Positions 35,323 through 46,534 of a DNA stretch of 64,000 bases are shown here, piece after piece; the stretch's first letter is position 1, and the number at the start of each line of letters is the position of its first letter. The notes under the pieces are model-generated. The model was not told where the DNA came from. It was given only the letters and a program-made list of their open reading frames with translations, and did not search any database. A program made the position numbers and the translations under genes. The DNA is from Nemopilema nomurai. Taxonomy: Eukaryota > Cnidaria > Scyphozoa > Rhizostomeae > Rhizostomatidae. The stretch is from contig ML133443.1 in assembly GCA_003864495.1 (NCBI GenBank), positions 2,603,486 through 2,667,485 of the forward strand, read 5' to 3'.

Positions 35323-36259
35323 TAGCAAATTGGACATAACTTCTAATAACTTCTTCTTTAGCTTCCAGTAAAAAGACAACACAATGCAACTGAAATGTGC
35401 ACGACTTTTCTATAATACACTTCGACTAATTTTTAAACATCAACACACACAACTGATAAAAACCACCCAGTGGTGTTATTTTGTAATCGAATATAACGTT
35501 ACTGGCGAGCAACGAGAAATGTGTCAGTAAAAATTGATTTCTGCGATAGCAAGCGACTAAATTCGGTTTGACATAAATTCGGTTTGGTGCAGTGGTTAAA
35601 ACAATCTCAAGGAAAAAAGATTGTCGTTAACGAAATTCAAACATTTTTCCTGTCTTGTATATAATATTTGGAAAAACTGGTAAAGTATAAGACTGCCATT
35701 GTCGCTTTTCTGGCACAAATACGTTTTCTTTCACAGAAAGCAAAGATTTATCCCCTTGAGTGTAATTCTTTCATAAAAATAAAAAATTACCAGATTTGCT
35801 TAGACACAAAGATGAAAAACAGAGATCTGTGACTGAATGGAAATTCCCTGACTTTTTACAATATATATAACAACTTTGATACAATTTTTAAAATATAATT
35901 TAAGTATTCTACGAATGTAAAATACAACAACAAACGTCTAGCTAAAGGCATCTCTGGGGTGGTAGATGAGTTGTAGGCTTCAGTTATTGGGCTTTTTGAC
36001 CGATAAATCTGAACGTTTTTTGCAGGGCCTACGTTGGATTAAGACAGAGGGACTATTGGCAAACAAAAGGTTAATGTGAAAGAAATCGCAAAGGGCGGTA
36101 AACTTAAGTTGTGGCCAGGTTCTATCCAATCTGAAACAAAAACGGCGCAACGTGATAATTTTTAGCAGGTTAGCTTATTTTCGTAGTAAAGAAGAAACAG
36201 CAGGCAATGAGGCAACGGACTAAAGTTTAGTAATCAAACTGCTACTTTCAAAGGTGCTA

Positions 36260-36719
36260 CTATGAAGAGATTTTACTACTGTCCTCTAAGTCTGGAACAC
36301 ATTGGTCAACATATCTTCTTTCAAATCTACTGGAAATGGTACACGTGACAGGAGATCTAAACCATGGGTGTTCTAGAATTTCTTGTGCTGACAGTCTTTC
36401 TGACGGCTCTCTTCGCAATATCGACTTTAGCAGGCACTTGGCTTTTGATGATATGCAGTCGGGCAGGACAAAATGGCCGCTACGAATTTTAGAGAACAGG
36501 GCGGACGGTTCGTTGTCGTGAAAAGGGTACCGGCCGAATAACATGGTGTATAGCATCACGCCTAGGCTCCATATATCTGCTGCCCGTCCGGAATAACCAT
36601 TAGTCGATTCAAGTATTTCCGGACTGACATAAGCCGGACAGCCGTGCTTGTCTGTTAGGACGTCTTCGTGTGTGTGTGAAATGTAAGCATCGTCCAGCGT
36701 TTCCAGCTTCAAACGAGTC
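36260..36719 (-). CDS. TRIB: Tribbles exon 2: C-lobe, MEK- and COP1-type motifs
   Basis: Begins [12 protein letters not shown] after acceptor ttcgcag and ends SSKISS with TAG 36262-36260. The C-lobe is strongly conserved and the two tail motifs lie in the last 40 residues. Confidence 0.95.
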
Positions 36720-39399
36720 CTGCGAAATACAAGAGAGGAAAAATTAAGTATAAGAAGGGTGTTGGATACAAACAATGTTAATCATAAATGGCAAAGGAGC
36801 TTAATTTGCTACAACAGCAAAAAATTATTACTTATTTGTCAACAATAAACACTTCTTGTCAACAAACAGGGCTTCAATCACTTCCGACAACATTTGTTGC
36901 CGACTGAATGGCCTAGGGTCACTTCGGACCTGGACTTTTTATGCACTCTTCAACTGGGGCTTCATTTAATTTCAAATAAACCCATGTTGACCGGGTGGAA
37001 ACTTAACCCTACCAGGAAGTCTGAAGGAAACTGTAGCAGCGACAGAAAATGAAAGCGGAAGGTATGGGTGCACAGAAGACAGGAGAATGCTTCTGCTAGC
37101 ACCAGGGAGTTGGGATGTGAACTATGGCGGTTCGAATTCCACGTCTGGAAATATTGTTTTGAAACAAAGTTCATGGAAAAACCATCTGCTGGCCGAGTTG
37201 AAATTCCCTGCAAATCCAAACCACTAAGAAATTCAGATTTAGGCTCTACATTGCTAAGCAAGAACTTTGGGACATGTGGGTGAATAAAAAAATCATTCGT
37301 CTCTCTCTTAATAGCATCTCGGGCTTCCCAGTCTAATCCACTTGGCTTCGCGTCAAATGAATGAATCTGGAAATGGCGTGAGTGTTTCGCAACCGGAGGT
37401 GAATAATGTGTGAGCGATTGAAGTTTTGTTTTCTGTATCCTTTCCGACAAACATACGAGACAAAGGGCCTTTCTTTGTTGTCCCAATGCCTAGTTCCATA
37501 CACCCACGTTATACGTGAATTTGTCATTGAGGTTTGCCAACACTGAGGACATGCAAAGTCGGGGAACGATTACGTGTAAAATTCGACCATGAAAAAAATA
37601 ATTTTCGCAGTACGAAAAAATTTATAGGCACGGCCATGCAAGTATTGTTAAGGCCCTATAAATGAAAACGGAGTCATGACAATAATTCTTTAAAAATCGT
37701 AAGAAAACTGAATGATTTCCAAGACCAAGGCAATTAAAGGGATGCGAAATGGCCTAAATTGTCAATATTATGGCGTATTGTCCCCAGCAAAGTTTAACAA
37801 GCTGCGCTTCACACGTTCAAGAAATGCTTGCTCCGGGCACGTGTCATTACGGCTGCAGATGATCTGCCACGTGTGGGGCAAGGGGGCACTGAACAAAGAA
37901 AACAAAAATTTTGAAGTGGCATCCGGCAAATTAACTTTGTCTTCCAAGGCCAAGTCGCACTAAAAACTCTTGCATCACATTTCACCGATCTGTATTGCGG
38001 TATAACAGGAATTTCAAGAATGAATCCCAAATCATGAAAATTTAAAACATCTGCAAAATTTCAATTGTTTGGATGGTGCGTTACGGAGAATGTATGGAAA
38101 ACAACGCTTTAAACGAATGAAAGCTGGTTCTACTATTTGCAATCTGAATAGGGTGCAAAGTTGGCATTCATTAAAGATTACTGTGGGTTTGATCACACCA
38201 ACCGTGTTGCCTGGCTCTGAAACTTGCTTGGACCAAACAAAGCGTTTAATCAAAATCTGTAAAAGTGATCTGCTTTGAGAAATCTTTAAAAGTGTAAGAT
38301 TAAGGCCTCTTGCGAATATCCCCTATTCTTCTCAAAGTCTGCCCCGATTGCGAAACATCTCAAACCGGCCTACACCAATAAATTTTGAACAGCGCATGTC
38401 CTTTGATCGTTAAAGCTGGTTTGGTGAAAAAAACAGCTGGAAAAGCTCATTGCCAAAATTCACTTAGATTTAATTTAAGTTTGATCTATCTGCAAGGAAA
38501 AATTCTGCAAATGGCAGGGGCGCTTTGTGGACCAGGCCAAACATGCGGGGGCTTCCCTTCGTGATACGGGCCCAGTCGTGTTGCCAGCAAGAAGTGAAGC
38601 GATCACACCGGTTATAAATAGGCTTCATGCAATTTCAAACTGTTTTGGTAGCAAAACGGATTTGGCCAGTGGAAAGCTGCGAGAGAAAATATCTGAAATT
38701 CTTTGACAGGGCAGATGTGATTACGCAAGATCGTCAATGAATGAGGCATCCATTCCAATCTGGTTATCCCTTCACAAACGATTCACTTGCTACCATGCGT
38801 AAAACAGAAGAATTATCGGTTTAAAACACTCACCTTTCCTTGTTCTGGAAACAAAATTTTCTAAGCTTCAAATCCCGAAGTATAACTCCGTTTTTATGGC
38901 AATGTGCAACAATCTCCACGATTTGCTTAAAAAGTTTGCAACACTCAGCTTCCTTTAGTCTTCGCTTCGCCCTAACATGCGAGTGTAAGTCACCAAAAGA
39001 AGGTTCAAATATTACGTATGCCTGATCTTCGCCAAGTAAAACCTCTGCAATTCTGTTTACATTTTCGTGCTCTTCAATTTCGAAGTATGGAGTGACAAAC
39101 TCTCTATATTTACTAATTCCCGTGACTCGACACGAATATTCTTTACGGGTTTCCACGTCCACAACACGATGCAGTGAAGAATTCCAAATGTTCCTAGCGA
39201 ATATAAGGTATTTTCCGATTTGCGAAACTTGCGATGCGTCCTTGGTAGATTTGTTGTCATTGTTCTGTTGGCTCGGTCTGTTACTTGAAGGATTTTCAGG
39301 CCTTCGACGCTCCGTCGTGCTTTCCGTGTGTGGCTGTCTGGATTTGATCTCAGAAGCATACGGATGATAGCGATTACTGCAGTAAAAGGTGCTCCCCAT
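36260..39399 (-). CDS. TRIB: Tribbles-family pseudokinase (2 exons, 341 aa)
   Basis: Minus-strand exons 39399-38834 and 36719-36260 join in frame (donor gtgagt, acceptor ttcgcag) to 1026 nt including TAG. A polar N-terminus of about 60 residues precedes a degenerate kinase fold. The catalytic-loop block is [11 protein letters not shown] (about 172-182), the Tribbles signature. DFG is replaced by LETLDDAY, and there is no glycine-rich loop. The block [15 protein letters not shown] is present, then [19 protein letters not shown] and [19 protein letters not shown]. The tail has ILEHPWF (303-309), like the MEK-binding motif, and DQCVPD (327-332), like the COP1-binding motif. Expected role: an intracellular scaffold that brings substrates such as C/EBP-type factors to a COP1 ubiquitin ligase and modulates MAPK/Akt signalling; it should phosphorylate little or nothing. 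Odd point: the subdomain II Lys (SCKV in vertebrate Tribbles) is Arg91 (SCRV) here. TRIB1, 2 and 3 are vertebrate duplicates, so no number is given. Confidence 0.95.
36720..38833 (-). other. Tribbles intron
   Basis: GT..AG intron of 2.1 kb. It contains a 174-codon minus-strand open frame (37486-36962) that I could not connect to flanking exons with good splice sites. Confidence 0.85.
38834..39399 (-). CDS. TRIB: Tribbles exon 1: N-terminus and kinase N-lobe to catalytic loop
   Basis: ATG at 39399-39397. The exon encodes the Ser/Asn/Gln-rich N-terminus, the N-lobe with Arg91 in place of the usual Lys, and RDLKLRKF. It ends in NKE plus a split Arg codon. Confidence 0.93.
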
Positions 39400-42300
39400 A
39401 ATTCTGTACAGCTTTCGGACAACCGATCCTTCCAGTAACTTTAACTTCCGTTGAAATTTTGTAAATCAAACGAACGCAATTCGTCGTTACTACGCAATCG
39501 ATGACTCAAAAGGCGAGAGATGGCTGCGTTGTTAGGAGTCGAACGCAAGTAGTGCCTAACGCTTTAAAACCAACCGGATTCTCTCCTCTCCCTGATCAAA
39601 GAAATAGTATTCTTATCTGAGAGCTTCCTTTTAACATCCAGTTGGCTTTGCGTTGCGCAACTACAAAATGGATCGCCCTCGAAATGATAGTCATAGCCAC
39701 AAAACAATATCGTACACCCACATTGCAACATATGACATCCTTGTAATCGGTAAAACAATCAGGCAACAGAACTTCGTTGACACATCACGGTCCAAATTTG
39801 GGTATCACCTATTGTTCTCGAGCGGACTCCCCAATTCTTTTGTTATATCAAAACGATGGAGTATTCTTCTCGCATCGCAGAGATATCTTCCGGGATTCCT
39901 CATTATATTCAGACCAAACAGTCGGGGAATCAGCCTGTTGTTCTGACCAATCACAGCAAGCCAACTTGACCGCTATTGTTATATTAAAGCCACTCGACTC
40001 TGGCTGATTGAAGCCACCGGCAATGAGAAACGAATACATCATGAGCAAATCATGTTACGAAGGCAAAATTGTGAAAATAACAGATCTTGGTATCCAATTC
40101 GGCTAAAATTTTTAAAAAATGCCAAAGATTGGTTCTTGCGGATTTCCGTGCTTCATTTTGCAAGGACGCCCTGGAACTCGCTTGGCGAAGGCGGAAGATT
40201 TCTGTTTGGGAAATAGTACTAAGGTTAGAACAAATAGGCACGTTTTGCGCAAAAATTTTTACAAACCACAGCAAAATTCTGAACGGTAGCAATTTCGTGT
40301 ATTTTTTAATTGTAGTGCAAAAGTGCAGAGACCCAACTTTTTTAAATTGAAAATGCGTTGTGTTGAAATCGTGTTGAAATTGCTGAGTAATCAACAAAGC
40401 AGATTTTGGCTAAAAATAGAAAGCTTTTAATGAATATGGTAATATCTTTTTCAAACTTTATGCTTAGTCAGAATTTTCAAACATATCACCCAGAATCGAA
40501 AATTGCAATAATTGAATTTGAGATCTAGGCTACCATTTCTCAATCCGGTCGCGAGGGAGAGCATTGGTGATTCCCCAACCGGGCGACAGTTGGCAGCCAC
40601 GCCGACAGCTTTTGTTGGGACTCGCGATGTGAACTGGCGAACCTGTGATCCACGTGTGTACCCAAAACAGCTAAAACAAAGCTATTGTTCTATCGAGAGG
40701 CGTACAATAAAAGAAGTTGATTAGGAAACAAAAACCTCACCAACAGGAGCATGCAAGCCAAGCCCTCTGAAGTGCGTCGGAGAAGTGTGCTTGCTCTAAA
40801 CCCGTTAATTCTTCTAATTCAAAGATTTACTAATGCAATGCTTGAATAGGCATCCTTGTTGCTGTGCTGCTACATCACAAAAGTGCCTAGTAAAGAATGT
40901 AACTTCATTTTTTGTTTTTATACTGCTTCACGTAAACAGTGCTAATGATAGCAATTTCAACGTTGCCTATTCATAAATTGTAAATCGTGATCATAATTTT
41001 TAGTTCCTTTTTGACAATTTTACAGTATCGTGTTTTTCTTGTATATGTTAAAAAAATTAGCCCATTCAACAGGGCATCAATATGTAGCAGCAATGACTAC
41101 TTGATGAGTCTTGATGAGTTGACTCTCTGATCATTGCCAACAAAGGAGTTATCCTTTTATGCTCCGACCTACGTCATTTGTTACAATAAAGCTAAAGGTA
41201 TGAGTGTGTATTTGAAGATACAAGTAGAGAATTTTCTACTGACCAGAGTCATGGACTTGCTAATAATGTAACATGGAAATGTGGAATGGAAAGTAACACC
41301 AGCCAGCAATAAGTTGATCTGAGTTCAAATAAATCCAGGCACATCCAGTCACGTTGGCCAAAATGAAACACAGGCTATTTACATTTTTATAAATAGCACT
41401 TTGTATGCTTCAATACTAGGGCTACTCCAAAATTTATTATATTCACCTGAATTCAGTATTTCTTTGGACTTGGCAAGCTATCGTTGAAACCAAACGAGCA
41501 CACGTGGTATATAACCTACCTATTTCATAATATATATGACTCGACGAGGAACTGTGGGCTTAACTACAAAGTCAATGCCACATAAGGCTTAAATTTCTCG
41601 CTGAACCACCAGCAAATTCAAAGCTGTGAGAAAAAACAATGACAAAAGGCTTTTTACCTATTGCCACTGATAAACCAGCAATAGAGCAGAGTCCAGAAAA
41701 ATTGACTGCTCCACCACAGCGACTGGGCGCAGGTTTTGTCTGTTAATGTCATATTTGAGAAAGGTTAATTAGTAATATTTATTATAAACAATGAAAGTGA
41801 TTGTAGAAAAATATTTCCTCTGAGTTGGTAATGAGGAAGGTTTGGTTATAAAAATTGCAATCAGAGGAAGGTAATAACTTTTTCTGGACTCTGCAATGGA
41901 CTTAGGAATCAGGTATTGCCGAGCCTGCATCTACGAGACTCTATTTAGTGAGTCTAGTACCCAAGGTATATCGAGCAATAACATTTGGCCATTTTTATGA
42001 TCAACTTACAGCCCCTAAAATGACTAACAATAAATACTCTCAAGAAACACACCCATAAATGATGGATAACCGAATGCAGATGTGATATATCACAATGACG
42101 AATGCCTTCCAATCCCTATTCGAAACAGGAGCTACAACTTATATTGATGAGACTATCTATAATAAACTCTTTGAAGCATGCATTTCTTAATCCACAGCAT
42201 TTTCAACCCAGAGTTTTTCAAGAGAAAATTTACTCTTCTAAATTAAAAATATTCTTTAAATTATTCATGCAAAGAAAGTGCCTGAAGTGTCCACCACACT

Positions 42301-45300
42301 TCTCCTAAAATGGAAGACAGACATAGGATATTGAAATGGGAGATTATTCTAAATTCATTATTCTTATTACTGTTGATGCCAAAAATGTAGACCTGCTCGC
42401 CATTCACTAGACAATTAACCACTTTTTCCATGTATTCCCTCAATTCTTGTTCACATCAGCTGAATTTTAACCTCGCCTGTAGAGAAGTCTCCATAAAACC
42501 CCGCCTTTTCAGGAAGCATGTACCCTTAATCTTCATAAAAAACACATATTCCTTATAAAGCTACATATTTCGTGCAAAACGGAAAGCCCTCTCATTGGTG
42601 TGGTTTCTACATCCCAATTTAGTGCAAAACCCAATAAGTTATGTATTCTATGCGGAATAAGTTCCGTTTTGGTCGCTTTTTATTGAAAAGCAGCCTCCGA
42701 CTATGACTCACTGCAATGCAAAGGTTTCTTTATTGGATTTCAAAATCTATTGGAATAGGCACATAGCTTCTTGCGCTTTGCACCTGTTGAGGAAAGTCTT
42801 ACAGTGTCTTGAGAAAAAACTCTTGTTCACATTCTTCAATGAAATTCGTGCAATGTCATGCGCATGATAATGAAAATGACTCATTGTCAATAATACCATA
42901 GTGAATTAGATGAAATTTTAGTAATATGTTGGGTAGTCTTTTCGCAATTTATGCTCCCACTTATACTTGGTTCTAAGTAAAATTCTTGTTTACTTAGGTA
43001 AAGTTCTAAGTGTGATGGACAGACTTCTTTATGGAGCTCCAAATTTAGATGATCGAAATGATATGCCTTATTTTTAAAGGCAGGTAAAAGCCTTCGTGAG
43101 TGCTGCCTTCCAAACTTTTAAATAAAAAGCAAATATTCTTGTAAATAATGCCAGCTTTTGGCTTTTCCCAAGTTTGCTACTAACACTGAACAAGGGGGAG
43201 GGGGGGGAATGATTTAGAGAAACGAGAGGCAAAGCACCATTTGCCAGTATTTTAGTACCAAAACTAGCTTCTGTAAAAATGTCCCCTGAACCCCTTTCTT
43301 GGCTTTGAAAACAAAAGGCACCAATGTTATGAAACATCGATACCTGATTGGTTTGCAGACAGAAAGCAATGGATATCATAGAAGCCTTCAAGTTGATCAA
43401 ATAGCTCGGTTCACACTTATGCGTTCAGACTTTTTAGCGTGATTGATTTTGCCGGTAGGTACCTAGCATAAAGCACAATCAATATGCATACGTGTCTATT
43501 TACATTTCCATCTGCATCACAAGACCTATTGCGAAATCTTCTTTCCTTTATAAGATGGCAGCAAGTGTTCTAAACAGCGAAAAGAGGATTAAAAGAGTTT
43601 TCTGCCCTGGACGATGTCTTTCAAAGAAGCTTGGAGCTTGATAGTGTTAACTTAAAAGAGCGTTTATGGGGAATTCTGAATGAATGGTCTTCGGATATTT
43701 AGCTGCAATACTCGGTCATTCAATCTTCTGGCAAGGACAGCTCAGTTGCAGTTCCCTCATTGTAGGATCAATGTTAAAAGAACAGCAGCTTTTTAAGTGG
43801 TTTAAAGTGGAAAATATCAAAAAGCAAGATGAAACTTGCTTACCTTGCAAAGTTCGTTTAAACAAAGACTTCGTCCAGTTCCTCCTGTCGAAGAAACAAT
43901 GTTAAGTATTATCAAAAACGATTGTCACATGAATACACAGGGCCTTGATTCTACATATTATAGGACTGCTTAATTAAAAGCAGGCATAGCCCACGAGCCA
44001 TTCTAGCCAGGGAAAACTTGGGGGGGGGGGGGGACTATTACAGAAAATCCTGAAATAGTAATGCACGGCCGCAATATATTTTAGAGAGAATGCCCGAGCA
44101 ATTTGTACCAAAAGCTACCTATAAAGCATACGGGCTGATACATTGACCAATAACTAAATTTCTCTTTAGAAAATGAAGGGCAGACAAAAATTCTTTGAAG
44201 GCCAAGACCCCCCCCTCCTCATAGAAACGCCACCGGTATAGCCCCAATTCAAACTAAACTACCAACAGTGCCCGCACCCTAAGCATTACCCCTGGTACAT
44301 CCCATTTAGGCACCGTTATTTCGAGTTATTGCTATTCAACTCTTGGTGAGAAGCAAGAAATCTTGTAATAAGTGTAAAAAGTCTGTTGATTCTGTTTAAG
44401 ATTCTTGTAATAAGTGAAAGAAGTTAATTGATTCAGTTTGATTCAGTGTAAGATTCTCTATTGTTTTCAGTTATCAAGAATAAATTCCTCACAAAGCCCC
44501 TTGAACTGTCCCACTTCTGCCTACATGTGACCCTAACCCTCATAGATGTGCCCTAACGTGTTTGAACAACCCAGTCGTCTTTTTCTGAACGGCAGGGAAG
44601 AGCAAAATTGAAAAAAAGTTGGTATTCGTTCTTGTGCAAAAGTAACTTGAGTTGTAAGCTTTTTTGCAGAGCGCAGGTGGAGACAAAGCACGAGGCAAGA
44701 AAACTAACAGCGGCGTGGGCTTGTTCCTATACTGGCTAACATGCAGAGGCAACCGTGGGCGGAGCCATGTTCAGGAGTGCAACGGACTTGCAATTTAATC
44801 TGATTAGGTACAAACCTCTTGTGTAGCACGTTGGATACAAGTAACCTTGGAAATATTCTATGCTTGTCATTGCATGGGTGATTAGGTTGTCCTCCGCATG
44901 GACAATGTTAGCATAAGAGCACTTGGGGGTTGGTGCTATCACAGAAGATGGGATGATAATGTACGAACACAATACTTTTATGAGATAATGCCTTACTTTG
45001 AGGTGATCTAAGCATTCTTGTTACAAAAAATTGATGTATAGAATTTATACATGTAATTGCTTAGAGAGAATGCCCGAGCAATTCATAATATTCAAATCAA
45101 GCAAAGAATATCTGCAAAAGGGCAAGGAGAGTCTCGCAGCGAAAATGCATCTCTTTCATCACAAACAATGTTTATGTGCAAAAAGAACAATTAAAAGTTG
45201 GGGAAGGGTAAAAGAAGGGGCTGGCAAAATCTGGCCACCTGAGAAACACCACTGATCTTGCTCATTTTTTGAACTAATCAATAGAGGACATTATTGGCAC

Positions 45301-46411
45301 AGAGCCCTATTACCAGGGTCACCTGTCATGCTTTACCTAAATGGTGGGTGACAGAAGCCCTTCGATCCTAAAAAGAACTGCGGGCTAACTGTATCCTGCA
45401 TCGTTGGGCCCTAGAAACTTGGAATTATGATTGTATTGCATGGGTCGTAAAACAGTCGTGATTGCATTGCTTGTATCTTTACAATTACGTAGCTTATGTA
45501 CATGTGTGTTAAACTGTTTGAGCCTATATCAGCTTACAAACTTGATATCAGATGAAATTTGAATATCGTGTTTGTGCCTGGTGCTTTTGTCCAGCTTTTA
45601 GTTTTATTTTCATGCAGACATGACCATTTTCTCTTATTGTAGCAGGACTCTTTATCATAAAATACTAAACATTTCACTTAAGCAAGGATGATGAATGTCT
45701 TTAAATACAAAATGCTTCTCATTTACTTCAACACGAATACTTTGAGTCCAAACAGAACACTTTGTCAGAAAACGAATCTCTGGAATCGACAAATGAATAA
45801 TCTGAAAAGTTTCAGGAAGAGAAAGAGTATAGAGATAAATGCATGTCACAGCTACTTTAGCATATGGGAATATTGATGTACAAAAATTCCTTGAAAGAGT
45901 AAACTGGGATGAACTTGCTCTTCCAACTTTTGAATCAAAGCCATATTTTGATTTATTATACCATATATAAATATGACTAGTTCAATAGAGTAAGGGGATG
46001 TTACTTTGCCTTGTCTTCGTCATTGGCCGCACCTTTGAAGTTGGAACTATGACGGGTTAGATTATTTTTGAATCATTTTCATCAAAGATTAGCCCTTTCA
46101 TGCAAATTTATAAAACGAAAATGTTGTCAAACGGTAGTTTTAAAATATGTTATGTGGATCTTCTCAGCGGAAAAGATATATGATACAATTCCCTATGACG
46201 TTGTATCCTGCCTCTGCGGTGGAAGTCGATATAATGTATGGTTTTCAATGCAATTCTCTGTTTAGGGTTAAAATTGGGCCTGGTTCTTCTCTAATTTCAG
46301 AGCTCCAGGGTAGCAGGATCCAAGTAAATGAGCTGTGTTAATTAATGAAGCCAAAACAGGACATTTTCATCTTATTAATGAGGAGGGTCACTACCAGAGA
46401 GAAGAGCTGAA
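39400..46411. other. Intergenic region between divergent Tribbles and ASAP genes
   Basis: Should include the promoters and 5' UTRs of both genes, which point away from each other. I see no coding exon. G runs occur near 43200 and 44020, and a 23-bp word is repeated at 44081 and 45061. No clear TATA or core promoter could be assigned. Confidence 0.6.
44081..45083 (+). repeat. Pair of identical 23-bp words 980 bp apart
   Basis: TTAGAGAGAATGCCCGAGCA followed by ATT is found at 44081 and again at 45061, with the sequence unrelated on either side. They may be remnants of one dispersed element. Confidence 0.6.
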
Positions 46412-46534
46412 ATGACTGCCGCCACTGTTATGCAGTTTGTTGAAGATGCCAAGCAGGATATCAGTTCGCCAAGCGCATCCGTGTTTCCGCCTAAAATGGC
46501 GGCTTATAAAAACATGGTGTCCAACTTGGACGAG
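46412..46534 (+). CDS. ASAP: ASAP exon 1: start codon and BAR helix 1 start
   Basis: ATG 46412 opens MTAATVMQFVEDAKQDISSP and ends NMVSNLDE before donor gtttgt. An upstream ATG at 46378 runs to a stop within 11 codons. The position matches SVSEFIAET of ASAP proteins. Confidence 0.85.

Larger units (their letters stand above)
26491..36259. other. 3' flank of Kv7 and intergenic DNA, no supported gene
   Basis: Nearly 10 kb with AT-rich DNA, a CT-rich stretch near 28 kb, MITE-like elements at 29.4, 33.6 and 35.1 kb, and a few uncertain open frames. I see no multi-exon pattern or recognisable protein motif. Confidence 0.6.

Noticed and set aside
37120..37150. tRNA-like GGTTCGAATTCC word
   Set aside because: No matching acceptor, D or anticodon arms could be built around it on either strand.
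43684..43905. 73-codon frame between Tribbles and ASAP
   Set aside because: Short, with no motif, no neighbours in phase and no codon-use signal I can see.
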